DNA of 64,000 bases, taken from assembly GCA_964016875.1 (NCBI GenBank), contig OZ024719.1, positions 32,970,679 through 33,034,678 on the forward strand, read 5' to 3'. Both the position numbers and the translations under genes were made by a program. The notes beneath the pieces were generated by a model, which saw nothing but the letters and a program-made list of their open reading frames with translations, ran no database searches and was not told where the DNA came from. This document shows, one piece after another, positions 32,043-44,002 of this stretch; position 1 is the first letter of the stretch, and each line of letters begins with the position of its first letter. This DNA is from Fallopia convolvulus. Taxonomy: Eukaryota; Streptophyta; Magnoliopsida; Caryophyllales; Polygonaceae.

Positions 32043-33514
32043 TGTTGATAGGGTTTCTCGGCCAACAAATAAATTTGTTAGTCAAGACCCCGCTGAGTAT
32101 AGCAGAGTCAAGATCGTTCCACATGAAGCAAGGTTGTTTGTCTATCAATCTAACAAAAATCAAACAAAAACAAATAAAACACTCACGAGCAGCCTCATTA
32201 ACGACGTTGTCAAGGTCGTTAACGAACCCCCGAACACAAAATGCTAAAACTAACGACCTAATTAAAATCTAATAAAATTCGGTACCGAGGCAAGTACTCA
32301 GCAACGAAAATTCACCAGAAATAATTCAAATAAAACAAAAATCTAGGACAAGGGACACCACAACATAGCCAAGCATAAGAATTCGTAAGAAGAAAAGATC
32401 ATGCCTTTAAACAGATAGAGTCATCAACTTTCGTTGACATAGCAAGTAAATTAATCTACTTTCGCATCCTAATTCACTTAATTGCTTGTTTTAGATCTAA
32501 AACTTGAAACTTTCGTTTTCATACAATATCAACCTTCAAGTTAGTAACTTCCTCTTTCAACTCAGTTAAAAACTCAAATTACCTCCACTTTCGTCTCGGT
32601 ATTAAGCACAAAAACAATTCTCAATCAAAGATAAAAGGCATTCACAACTCAATCTTACTCATCAAACATGTTCAACTATGCCGGGTTTAACCCCGATCCT
32701 AGAAAAAAAAACTACTCACTAATCATAACTAAGAAACTAAAAACTTCAATAAAAAGAAACCTTGAAACAAAACTCAAAACTCTAATTAATAAAAATATAT
32801 CGTCTTACAGAGATTCAGAAGAAACCGAAAAACATAAAAAAATACCGAACCACAATCACGACCAACGACCCCCCGGCGACTGTCGTCTACCGAGCCTAGG
32901 CGGTCCTCTTCCGATCCGACTTCTCTCTCTCCTTCGGTCCTTCAAAAATCTCCTCCAAATTAAGCCCCCCCTTCTATGCTAGATAGAAGGGTATTTATAC
33001 TAAAAAGCTAAAAACTAAAAAGGCTAAAAGATATAAACTTTCCTAAAAAGATAGAAACAATCCCTAAAAGATAGAAATAAAATCTAAAAAGATATTAAGA
33101 CCTAAAATACATATTCTAACAACCCCAAAAGATTCTAAAAAGATACTCAACCGATACGGAAATAAATTCCCGCTCAGGATCGGTGAATTATAAAATAATA
33201 CTCCATATCTTCTTTTTCGTGGCCTCGTTAACGAGCCTGGGCTTTGTTTTCTTCAACACTTCCTCTTGTACTCTCGAGCTTCGACTTCTTCAATCTTGCA
33301 CTCCTCCGTCTTTCGCTGTAATGCTCCAAATTCAACTCCATTTAGCTCCTTTCCTAGCTAAAACGTACAAAATTCACAAAATAGCGTAGATTCCACTCTT
33401 TTCACAGAAATATGCAAAACTTTCTAAAAATACTCAAAACTAAACAACTAAACAAAATTAAACCTAATAAACAAAGAAAACCTACTAAAAACTATACTAA
33501 AAATGCGAATATCA
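32043..33514 (-). repeat. 5' LTR of Athila B
   Basis: 1472 bases from TGTTGATAGGG to AATATCA, next to the primer-binding site and followed by ATAGT. It has a palindrome pair at 32195-32225 and one TCGTTAACGA at 33225-33234 where the other LTR has two. It faces the inverted truncated LTR at 33730-34900 and can pair with it. Confidence 0.9.
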
Positions 33515-33729
33515 ATAGTTATGCATGATTGAATGTGTGTGTTGAATGTTTGAATGACTTTTATCTCTTAACTACTTGTTTTGTGCATATACTTAGACGA
33601 AAGTCAAAGTAATTTGAGTTTATCGGTTGATCGAAAGAGAAAGTAGTGAACTTGAATGTTGATATCGTTCGATAACAAAAGTTTCGAGCTTTGGATTCAA
33701 AATTAAGTAAAAAGTGAATTGATTTATGA

Positions 33730-34900
33730 AAAGAAAGATATCGAGTATTATTTTATGATTCACCGATCCTGAGCGGGAATTTATTTCCGTATCGGTTGAG
33801 TATCTTTTTAGAATCTTTTGGGATTGTTAGAATATGTATTTTAGGTCTTAATATCTTTTTAGATTTTATTTCTATCTTTTAGGTATTATTTCTACTTTTT
33901 AGGAAAGTTTATATCTTTTAGCCTTTTTAGCTTTTAGTTTTTTAGTATAAATATCCTTCTATCTAGCATAGAAGGGGAGGCGGAATTTTAGGGGAGATTT
34001 TTGAAGGCCGAAGGAGAGAGAGAGATCGGATCGGAAGCGGACCGCCGAGGCTCGGTAGACGACAGCCGCTGGGTGGTCGTTGGTCGTGATTGTGGTTCGG
34101 TATTTTTATGTTTTTTAGTTTCTTCTGAATCTCTGTAAGACGATATTTTTCTTATTAATTTGAGTATGAGTTTTGTTTTAATGTTTCTTTTTATTGAAAT
34201 TTTTAGTTTCTTAGTTATGATTAGTGAGTAGTATCTTTTTCTAGGATCGGGGTTAAGCCTGGCATAGTTGAGCATGTTTGATGAGTAAGATTGAGTTGTG
34301 AATGCCTTTTATGTTTGGTTAAGAATTGTTTGTTGTTCTTAATACCGAGACGAAAGTGGAGGTAATTTGAGTTTTTAATTGAGTTGAAAGAGGAAGTTAC
34401 TAACTTGAAGGGTGATATTGTTTGAAAACGAAAGTTTCAAGCTTTAGATCTAAAACAAGCAATTAAGTGAATTAGGATGCGAAAGTGGATTAATTTACTT
34501 GCTAAGTCAACGAAAGTTGATGACTCTATCTGTTTAAAGGCATGATCTTTTCTTCTCACGAATTCTTATGCTTGGCTATGTTGTGGTGTCCCTTGTCCTA
34601 GATTTTTGTTTTATTTGTATTATTTCTGGTAAATCTTCGTTGCTGAGTACTTGCCTCGGTACCGAATTTTAATTAGAATTTAATTAGGTCGTTAGTTTAG
34701 TATTTTGTGTTCGGTGGTTCGTTAAATACCCTGACAACGTCGTTAACGAGGCAGCGCGTGAGTGTTTTATTTGTTTTTGTTTGATTTTTGTTATATTGAT
34801 AGACAAACAACCTTGCTTCCTGTGGAACGATCCTGACTCCACTGTACTCAGCGGGGTCTTGACTTATAAATTTATTTGTTGTCAAGAAACCCTATCAACA
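33730..34900 (+). repeat. Truncated Athila LTR, inverted relative to LTR B
   Basis: From about 33748 (GAGTATTATTTTATGATTCA) to CTATCAACA at 34900 this is a reverse copy of most of the B-type LTR, lacking its first few hundred bases. It interrupts LTR D but has no matching five-base duplication (ATTTA left, GCTTG right), and D has lost about 15 bases at the junction. Thus insertion by break repair or recombination is more likely than normal integration. TATA-like TATAAATA lies near 33941-33950. Palindrome pair at 34719-34749. Confidence 0.8.
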
Positions 34901-35333
34901 GCTTGTTTAGTCGACGAAAGTTGATAGCTTTATCTTCGAGACATGATATTTATCCTTCACACTAGTTCGTATGCATGATTATGTCGTGGTAACCCTTGTC
35001 CAAGATCTTTTTACCATTTGAATTACCTTAGTTTTCACTCACGTACAGACTCGTTAACGAGGCACATCGTTCGGTACCAAGCTTGTAGTTGATTTGTCTT
35101 GTTTACTTAGTTTTACTAGAAGCCCAGCATCGTTATCGACCTTGACAAGGTCGGTACCGAGGGTATCGTAGCCTTGTTTGTTCCTGTTTTGCTTTGTTTC
35201 TGTGTTTTCTTGCTTTCGTTGTTTAGTAATGAAACAACCTTGCTTCCCGTGGACGATCCTGACTTCTCTATACTTAGCGGGGTCTTGACTACAAATTTTA
35301 TTTGTTGTTAAGTAAATCCCTATCAACATGAGC

Positions 35334-37055
35334 CCTTCTTATTCAAGAGATGTGCTGATGGAGTCTATAGGCTTTGTATTCCTGAGGATGAGGTTGAGAG
35401 TGTCATTTCTCATTCTCATTCATTCTCTTAAAGCTCATCCTGTTCGTCATATCCATCATCCCATTCACCATTAAATGCATACTCAAAATATTCATCATTA
35501 ACTTCATCAGAAATAACTGGCTTGCCCCGAAATGACCTGGCCCAATAGGGAAATTCCAATTCATTGGGCCTTTCGATCCAATCAAATAGAAAGCCCCAAG
35601 ATTGGCATATTCTAGGAGCCCAAACTATGTGATCGACTGCATCCTCTGCTAATTGTTGCGGGTCGGTGCCTTGTGCCCATTCTTTAACCTCCGATTCGTA
35701 GAGAAATCTATGATCAAAGATAGAACGAGATCCATTTTCCATCATCTCTAAGGGATTTCTTGGTTCGGGCCGAAAAAGCGAGGATACCACCAAAGCGCCT
35801 TCTACTACTTCTAATAGGCCATCAACTAGATCAGAATCCGTCTCAAAGAGTCTATAAGAAGTGATCCAATTTTTTTCATCGGGTCCTAGTAGAGACCAAA
35901 GATCTTGAGCGATCGATCCGGCAAAACAACTCAAAAGATAAAGAAGTATCGTTAATTTCTTCATACTCGTTCCAAGTTCCCATTTGTACAAATAAGGATC
36001 CCCTTCGTAACATGATCCTTAAGTCTACTTTGTATTGGCCATCCATGTTTAAAGATGTTCACCAGTATATTTCTTCTTGGGATGCTTGTCAACGCACCGG
36101 TAACATCTCTAGGAGGAATGAGATGCCCCTAAAAAATATTCAGGAGGTTGAGATTTTTGATGTATGGGGCATAGATTTCATGGGACCAATTCCACCATCT
36201 TGCAATAACAAATACATACTTTTGGCGGTGGATTATGTGTCTAAATGGGTTGAAGCCATTGCCTCACCAACAAACGACTCTAGAGTGGTGCCGAAGTTCT
36301 TCAATAAAGTGATCTTTCCAAGGTTTGGGACTCCAAGAGTTGTAATCAGTGATGGTGGATCTCATTTCATTGAGAAGAAGTTTGAGGGCTTGTTGAAAAA
36401 GTATGGCGTTACTCACAGGATTGCCACTTCCAATCACCCACAAATGAGTGGATAAGTAGAGGTCTCCAATCGGGAAATTAAGGCTATATTGGAGAAAACT
36501 GTGTCCCGATCCCCAAAGGATTGGACAATGAAGCTAGATGATGCTCTGTGGGCCTATAGGACGGCATTTAAGACTCCCATTGGCACTACACCATACCGGT
36601 TGATTTATGGGAAGTTTTTTCATCTTCCAGTGGAGCTTGAGCACAAAGCTTATTGGGTCGTCAAACTGTTCAATCATGACATGAAGGAAGCTGGTGAGAA
36701 GAGAATAATGCTTCAATTACATGATCTTGAAGAGTTGAGGTTGGATGCCCTTGAAAACGCAAAGATTTACAAAGAAAGAACGAAGAGATGGCATGAAAAA
36801 CATATACTCCCAAGAGAATTCAAGGAACTTGTCATGCTATTCAATTCTAGATTACGGCTTTTTCCGAACAAGCTAAAATCCCGATGGAGTTGCCCGTTCA
36901 CAATGAAGAGAGTCTTTCCCCATGGAGCCATAGAAATATGTAATGAAAAGGGAGAAGTATTCAAGGTGAATGGAAAAAGGCCGAAGAAGTACATCACGGG
37001 GAGCCCGATTGAGGAGACAGTTTCCATCCTCCTCCTTAATCCGATCACTTGAATA
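35334..37055 (+). pseudogene. Athila element C integrase, interrupted by plastid DNA
   Basis: 35334-35404 continues the integrase N-terminus after LTR D (FKRCADGVYRLCIPEDEVES). The plastid piece 35405-36005 follows. 36006-37055 then holds the zinc-binding C-x-x-C end (WDACQRTGNISRR), the catalytic core (IDFMGPIPP; VISDGGSHF; the glutamate in VEVSNREIKAIL) and the C-terminal domain, ending LLNPIT with TGA at 37053. One stop lies at 36455. All three acidic residues are present, but the conserved histidine segment before the zinc cysteines is missing at the plastid junction. The GGGAGGCAACCC block at about 37099 marks the end of pol. Confidence 0.88.
35405..36005 (-). pseudogene. ycf2: Nuclear plastid DNA: fragment of ycf2
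   Basis: About 190 codons on the minus strand closely resemble the large plastid protein Ycf2: LYKWELGTSMKKLTILLYLL near the start, DLWSLLGPDEKNWITSY, PRNPLEMMENGS, IVWAPRICQSWGFLFDWIE and ELEFPYWARSFRGKP. The reading frame is intact until DEQDEL, then a stop where Ycf2 would continue QEND. The fragment lies inside the integrase of element C and is not a gene in the nucleus. Left junction shares ATTCT-like bases with the host element, suggesting end-joining with microhomology. Confidence 0.85.
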
Positions 37056-38633
37056 GAAGATGGAAGGTCAAGCTAATGACCTTAAACGAGAGTTGGATGG
37101 GAGGCAACCCATCAAGTACGTCTTCTTTTTTATATGTATATATAAAAAATCTTACATAATTTTGGATTGGGATTCAATAGTTAAATCCTCGGCCAGAGAC
37201 TCGACCAGGTCTCTGACTGAGATTTGCATTCTTAATTGCACTTGCGGTTTAGTTTTGAGTACATGCACTATTCGTCTAATAAGAGGTAGTGTTTACTTTA
37301 GATAGTTGGTCCTTCAAATAAATTCAGATAGAGTATAATTTTATATATTAAAACATTGTTGTGGTGATCCTCAACCTTAGATACTTCTATCCCATAGTTT
37401 TTATCCTCTTGATTTGTTTTAATAGTTTTTATCTTAGACACAGATTTTCCATATTCCATATTTTTGGCCTAATTTACTAGTAGAGTTACAATTTGTATTA
37501 CATTGGCACTTGTGGGATCGACACTTAATGTACTATAATTGACCTCGTTCGCTTGCAGGTTAGTTTTGGTTGCATCAAGAGTATTTCCACGACAACCTGT
37601 GATAGGAGCACGATATCTTCATTGTTTCTTGTGTCAAAGAAGAGGATATTTTGATAATTTTTGCCCTAATCGCAAGTACAAGTCTTTTAGAAATGTATAA
37701 GGAGTCTTTACCTAAAGAGGAGCATGAAGAATTGTCCATTCAAGATGAAATTATTGAAGGAGTGATTGATGCATATTGTTGTGGAGAACCAATAGTCTTA
37801 AAAGAAGTCTACCAAGAGAATCCTATTGTTGTTGAAGAGCCATTGGCCATTGCCACCGCATCAAATTCAATCACGCAAGCTGTTGCAATACCTAGCTTGG
37901 ATACTTCCACGGGTCCATCTTTTTGTTCTTTGAAACTGCTATTTGATGAATCTCCCATTCTATCCACATACAATGTCAAATCGAGGACGATTCAAGGCTA
38001 TGTGGGGGAGAATGATTGCAATCAAAGGACCATGTAAGATAAGGTTGCAAAGAAGGAGTCTCGAAGGCAAAGACCAAGACCTTTACTAAGGTCCGAGTAT
38101 TTAAGTTTACGAAGGTTTTCATGGATTTGATATTATCTCTTCAAAATATCCATCTATGGTGTCCAAGGTCAACAAGAAAGAGGATTAATTCATTAATGTT
38201 CGGAAAATTAAGAAGTCCGTCAAATGGAAACCATTGCGCAGTAAAATGGTCATAACTTTGGCTATAAAATTGATCTTTAGTCCATTCAGCATGCGTTGGA
38301 AAAATAATTAAAGGATCTACAACTTTGAAATTTACATCAAATCTGGAAACCAATAGAAAAGAGGTGAAAATGCAAATTACTGAGAGTTGTGTAAGTCTTA
38401 CAAGAATTTTATCTTTATCTTTAATTTTATCTTTAGCTAGATATTATCTTTATTCATAATTTCGGCCATAGGTTGATGTTAGTTGCTTGAAATATATCAT
38501 TCCCATATTATTATTATTGTATCTTTTGAGTTTGTTAGGATTAGTTTGTTAGTTTTCTTATTTATTAAGTCAAAATAGTTATCTATTTGATTTAATTGAT
38601 AATGTTCAAAATAGTCAAAATAGTTATCTAGAA
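37056..38633. other. Mixed remnants: post-pol Athila, Gag-like scrap, LTR-like sequence
   Basis: 37060-37130 is the post-integrase part of element C. Near 37623-37670 a frame reads CFLCQRRGYFDNFCPN, like a gypsy zinc knuckle with its histidine changed. A frame shift then leads into an open stretch of about 128 codons (37651-38037, acidic: EEHEELSIQDEIIEGVID), which may be the tail of the same Gag; I cannot name it. 38200-38600 has wording common in plant gypsy LTRs (GGTCATAACTTTGGCT; ATCTACAACTTTGAAATT). 38571-38632 repeats CAAAATAGTTATCTA, marking a junction. Confidence 0.4.
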
Positions 38634-40150
38634 GTGGTGAAAGATTTTATCCCTCAGTTCAAGGTTATATCTTTCACACAAGTCCCTAGGGAACAAAATA
38701 ATCAGGCAGATTCACTCACCCACCTAGCCTCGGTCATTGATCCCAACGAATATGCCTTGATCCCATTAGTTCATAACACGACTCCAGCCATCAGAAGAGA
38801 TCCGTCGTTTGACGTCAATATGGAATACCAAGAGAAAATCAAAGAAATCATCCTTCACCACAGATAATTGCTCGAAGGCGTATTCACTAGCAGCAAGGAC
38901 GCCGACGCAAGAAATTTCATGAATGACCAACAACTTCCTCTGGATGATCTCAACCATAGTCAAGATCCCTCCGTTCACATAGATAACAATGATTTAGTGA
39001 AGAGCCTTGGACTTAACCATACTTTGATTGGTTGGTCTTGGGCAAGCTCACAAAAGATAAAGTAAGACTAAGAATGTTGAAAATAAGATCTAAGAGGTTC
39101 ACGATCGAGGATGGGATGATCTTCCATCGGTCCGCTATAGGCACGCTATAGCGTTGCTTGAAGAAGGTAGGCGTTCATCAACTGCTCAAGGAACTCCATG
39201 AAGGGGATTGTGGCAATCACACTATAGGAAGAATTCTGTCAAACAAGGCCTTGTGCCAGGGATGGTATTGGTCAACCATGCGGAAAGAAGCGATAGACTT
39301 CTATCGAAAGTGCGATGCTTGTTAGAGTCATGCACCCACTACACACCAACCACCAAAACCACTTCATCCCACGTTAAACACCATGGTCGTTCATGCGTTG
39401 GGGAATGGGTACAGTGGTAAAGTTACCACCGTCACCCAAAGAAAGGGTTTTTTCCTAGCCATGATGGAGTACCCTCGAAGATCGTATGTGATAACGGCGC
39501 TTAGTTCATAAGTCGAAAGATTAAGACTTTTGTAAGCATTGGAACATCAATCTTGTTACTTCTACGCCTTGATATCCCTAGTCCAATGGCCAGGCTGAGG
39601 CTAGTAAGAAGGTGATCGTGAGTAATCTCATGAAACGGCTCGCCAAAGCAAGGGAAACTGGGCCGACGAGCTTCCTTATGTTTTGTGGGCTGACTAGACA
39701 ATGTCCAAGGTAACAACCAGCCACTCACCCTTTTCCTTAATCCACGGATGTGAAGCGGTGATTCCCGTAGAAATTCGCATCCTCACAGCCCGTTCTAGTT
39801 TCCAAATAAAAGAGCAAAACCGCATGGAATTGATAGCCGACCTAGATACCTCTAACGAGCTTTGTGACCAAGCATGAATTTACTTGTTTAGGTACCAAAA
39901 ACAAGTCACTTAAATCTATAATCACAATGTCATGATTCGGACTTTCAAGAATGGTGACTCGGTGTTGCCAAAAGTATTCCAGAACACCGTTGATACAGGA
40001 TCAGGCAAGTTGGCACTTGGCACGGGCATGGAAAGGGCCATATAGGATCACAAAACTCATTGGTCAAGGGGCATACCAACTCGAGTGTAAGGATGGAGAA
40101 TACTGCGCAGTTGGAACGCAATGCACCTGAAGAGCTATCATTTCTAATAG
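38634..40150 (+). pseudogene. Tat-type RNase H and integrase remnant (element H)
   Basis: 38634-38867 is the end of the second, archaeal-like RNase H seen in Tat elements (VPREQNNQADSLTHLASVID), parallel to element F at about 48560-48660. Downstream, in changing frames, are integrase scraps: HEGDCGNHTIGRI and FYRKCDAC near 39195-39320, WGMGTVVKLPP near 39395, and a C-terminal part to about 40150. The segment between the first and second catalytic aspartates is mostly deleted near 39460-39480. Many stops; non-functional. It is related to, but clearly older than, element F. Confidence 0.7.
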
Positions 40151-40462
40151 GTATATGTCCTTTGAAACTAGCTATGCAAGGCACTCCTGATAGGAAGACT
40201 TCTTTTTCCCGATAAGCCTTCTTCCATAGGACCCAAATATACACGAACAACTGCATAGAAATTTGAACACAACAAAAAATACGCATGCAAAATGCAAGCA
40301 AACATATAAGGTTAAGTTATCCCTAGTAGCGGGATGCCTTAAGTAAAAGGTTAATAATATCCATGCCCGACTTGTCCCACAAGCGATTCAAAAATTCCAT
40401 CAAAAAACATTTGTCCGAAAATCCCTAAGAAAACATAAAAGAAATTACAAAGGCTTACGACC

Positions 40463-40837
40463 TTAATCCATGTCCTTGTCACAAGCATCGACATTCTTCG
40501 CCTGATTCGCCCCACTTTTGGAAGGGTCATTTGGACCCCCTCCTGCATAGGGAAAACCTTGATGATCGTTTCTAGGTCCATCACATTCGTCCTTGTCACC
40601 ATCAGAGTCCTCTTCAACAGTTTTTTCATCAGGGAGAATCAGAGATGCGAAAATCTCAATGCCAAGCACAAGCTTATATGAGGGGTAGCACTCGTGGAAG
40701 CTCTTGAGCTCCTCTCCATCCTCCTCTCCCTTAGATTGGTCTTCGGAAGGAGCCGCCGTGTTATTGCTCACTTTTCCTTCAGGAAGAAGATCAATAGACT
40801 TCATGTAGGTCCTTCTTTCTCCCTGGTGGGAGAGCAA
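40463..40837 (-). pseudogene. Possible antisense-ORF tail of element H
   Basis: An acidic open frame (EEDGEELKSFHECYPSYKLVL; TVEEDSDGDKDECDG) lies downstream of the integrase remnant and on the opposite strand, the place and orientation of the antisense gene in element F. It shares no strong motif that I can point to, so the assignment is by position. It has no intact neighbours. Confidence 0.4.
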
Positions 40838-41808
40838 AAATCTTCATGCATGCCTCAGACCCCAAAGTGTGGACATCAAAACCGGGAGGGACTGTGAGCA
40901 CAATAGTAAAATAAATTCAGAAAATATTTTATCTTTATTTAGAGAAAAAGAAACGCAAGTAAGAAGAAAAGATGGATCCTTACTATTAGTACTCTAGTTA
41001 TTAGAAAAAGCCAGTTGGAGGGTGAAGCGTCCCGTCATGAGGGTAAAAAAGTGGGTAGCCCAATCTTTATCATGACCTTCGACTTCGGGATCAAAAGGTT
41101 CTTTGCATCTCTAGCGTGGAGGGTGAAGTGTCCAGTCATGAGGGTACAAAGATGATAGGAGAACAAGAGATCAGATACCGCGAATTCCACTTTTTCTTCT
41201 ATGTGGTTGGCATTAGATACTGCATAATTCATTGATCTCATGTAAGATTTTCTAAGTGGTTGGCATCAGTTGTGCCAGAGAGACTTTAAGGGCGACCAAG
41301 AAGTTCAGAACCAACGGAGAAAAGGTGAATCGTGCCCCCAGAGTAAAAGGATATTATGAAAAACAGAGCCACCCCGGTTTTACCCAGTATATAGCTTCAT
41401 GAGAAGGGCATTAGAAGTTGGTACCCAAAGGAAAACCTTGGATCTTAATAATATTCTCTACAACCTGTTTGGACATAGGACATGAGTGACAATCTTAGGG
41501 ATCAAGAGAATGGGACGATTCAAAACCCATATTAGCGATTTTTGCCTTGCCCTTAGATTAAAGAAGAAAGAAGGAAGAAGAAGATGATGAAGGGGAGACT
41601 AAAGGAAAAAGCAAAAGAAAATCAATAGCGTCGTATCTCCCAAAGATCTGCTATCAGGTAATTATAGCATTGAGTAGTCCGTGACGATTTCTTCTCCCAA
41701 AAGGCAATCGAACAGTCGGGGAGCTGCCATTTGTCTCATGTCACATCCGAAGAATGCGAAAAATCTAATCCTAATACGCGTAGAGATTTGGATCAAATTT
41801 GGGTGTAT

Positions 41809-42330
41809 TGTTGGGCCAAAAACCATAAGTCCATTGACTAAGTGGCCCAAGAAGAAGCGGAGCTATGCGTGTTCGAGGACCTGGACCCCTCCCCGCGAAT
41901 GTGGAAAGTGGGAAACAGTTGAGATGAACGTGGGTACATGGTTGCAAACGTGGATAATGGCTAGAATAAGGAGAAATAAGTACAGAAAAACCGCTTGTAT
42001 AGAGGACATCTGATAATCAACGAAAGAGCACTCAAAAGAAAATATTAATAGATATCCATGCACTTTTTCGATCGATTCAACAAACACCAATTACTTTCAT
42101 AGTTATTCGACTGTGGCCCCAATTATAGCCGTTAGAATAGTAAGCTATTTTTCGTCCAAAACACAAGCTAGAGCCTTAATCTTCTGTTTCAAAATGAATT
42201 TGGACTCCTCTTCATCATTAGTTTTAAGGTTGCGTTTTTCTTTATCATAAGGCCACAAACTAATCTTCCACACAATTGAAACACATCCTAGTCAATTATA
42301 AAATGAGCATTGAAGATATAGAGTACGATC
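41809..42330 (+). repeat. Probable 3' LTR of element H
   Basis: TGTTGGGCC follows a purine-rich GGGTGTAT, as TGTTGGGCCC follows GGGGGTAT at the 3' LTR of element F (53949). The 3' end is not defined. 40838-41808 between the antisense tail and this LTR shows no gene. Confidence 0.45.
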
Positions 42331-44002
42331 TCTCTACTAGGTGATACCCGGATAAAAAACAAACATTAGTTCCTTATTACAATTGTCATCTTGTCCTTAA
42401 AGTTCCACCATTTTTTGACAACAACAATTACCGATTAATTCACCAATACACTTCTATGGAACAAAAGATTCATAGAGATACATATAGGGAGCACATCCAC
42501 AAGCTATTGAAGCCATTTCCGTTTCATTTTTCCACTCTTCCAAGCAAGGATTAAAAAAACTGTAATATTCGGAACTTTTAAGCAAAGATAATATGATATT
42601 ACTAAGTCTCAAGTTTAATTAATTAAGACATAATTAGCGTTAACTTTTTAAAAAACTTGTAAAAGTAATATTCCATCCAAATAAATTTTACAAGCAAATT
42701 TGGAAAAAAAAAGATTAATGAGTCATAACCTTCTTTCCAACTTTTCGCTTAATGGATCTTTAGACAAAGATTTTTATCCTAATGGGTTTTTATTACAACC
42801 CATATATTTTTTATAGTTGGGCCGAGTAAACCTTTTTTTTTGTTTATTTCCTTCTGATGGGACCTCCTTTCTCTAAGTTGCCGCCCACAACTTTCTCTAC
42901 TTCTCTTCATTTTCTAGCAATAGGGCTATAGTGGGCACCGGGAGACAAGAGGGGTGTGGAAGCCATGCACCGATCCACTCGCCACTTGGGGAAGAAGTTA
43001 GCACCTCAAGGAAATGAGATTTTCCCTCGCTTTCCTCTTTGTCGTTTGAGGAGGGTAGTGAACCAGCCCTCTTTTCCCTCTTCTTTGTTTCTCTATCGAG
43101 AGCCTCATGAGGCATCTCCTCAATTCTAATAGGCAAAAATTGGGAGAGTTTTTCCTCAACAAAAAGAGACCAGATCCAAACTCATTTCTAGTTCTTTACA
43201 AGTCGAAACACCAACATGCACTTCTTAAAACTCTTAAAATACATGCACTTCTTTTTATTTTTTAAGCAATTCAAGACAAAAAAAAAACATTTTCGCGCAA
43301 AATTATTTTTAGCTCACAACACGAACAAGCCCATAGATGTGTGGTTTCAAAAGAAATTCTCTTATTTAAATAAACGCGTGTTAAATATATATGAAACGAG
43401 AGGGGGAAGACTTTGAAACCAATTTCAAATCGTTGTATATTCATGAGGATCACAGCCTTGTATCGTTTTTAAAAGAAATGGTCTGACTAGTGGATAATTG
43501 TATTATCTAATTCGCTTAAGCATCTAATTCTTTTAAGCATAGTGTTTTAATTTAATAAAAAATGAAATGGAAATTCTTTTGAAAAGAATTATTAAGAACT
43601 AAAATCGAATCTATTTTGAAAATGGGTTTGTTGGTTCGAGATTGAAATGAGAAAGAAAAATTGTTGGTGTTTTAAAGGAAACCAAGTAATTTAAGCACTT
43701 CGAATTTCGGGTTCTAATGAAACCCATTTGAATCCGTGTTACATGCATGTCAAGTTCTAATTAAGCATGATTGGATTTTGGCTTAACTTAGGATTTTAAA
43801 TTGATTTCAACAAAGAGCTTCAATCTTGTAAGAATTAAGTTTTAGTACTTTATTTAATTTCAAGATAAGTTTCTTTTAAAGAATGAAGTTAAAAATTGAA
43901 ATGAGTTAAAGGGAATAAAAGGCCGGGACCCTATAAGTGATTTACTTCACGACGAAGCATTTAAACAAGTCTTTAAGAATAAAATCTAATTTTCGTGTTT
44001 TC
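42331..44002. other. AT-rich region, nothing recognised
   Basis: No supported coding frame, RNA gene or repeat edge. Short open frames near 42897-43136 and 43216-43416 lack motifs and codon order. The region ends where the truncated LTR of element F begins. Confidence 0.4.

Larger units (their letters stand above)
23226..33514 (-). mobile_element. Athila element B without RT and integrase
   Basis: A 10.29-kb element with near-identical direct LTRs (23226-24689; 32043-33514), TG...CA ends and the duplication ATAGT at 23221-23225 and 33515-33519. On the minus strand the order is LTR, primer-binding site, gag, protease, a non-coding gap, an env-like ORF, a long 3' untranslated region, LTR. Athila membership rests on the Gag core, the CDLGAS protease and the Athila ORF-1-like domain of the third ORF. 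Reverse transcriptase, RNase H and integrase are absent, so this is a non-autonomous element that must have moved with proteins from another copy. Confidence 0.9.
22407..35328 (+). mobile_element. Solo Athila-type LTR D, split by later insertions
   Basis: The true LTR pieces are 22407-23225, 33515-33730 and 34901-35328. It starts TGATGTTTG and ends CTATCAACA. It is flanked by TGAGT (22402-22406) and TGAGC (35329-35333), a five-base duplication with one mismatch, and the integrase frame of element C resumes exactly after it. Removing element B (TSD ATAGT) and the inverted LTR piece gives a contiguous LTR that matches the order of LTRs B and I. Palindrome pairs sit at 22714-22743, 35051-35080 and 35130-35160. 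Confidence 0.75.

Noticed and set aside
42897..43136. 79-codon minus-strand frame
   Set aside because: No motif, no neighbour, and codon content like random AT-rich sequence.
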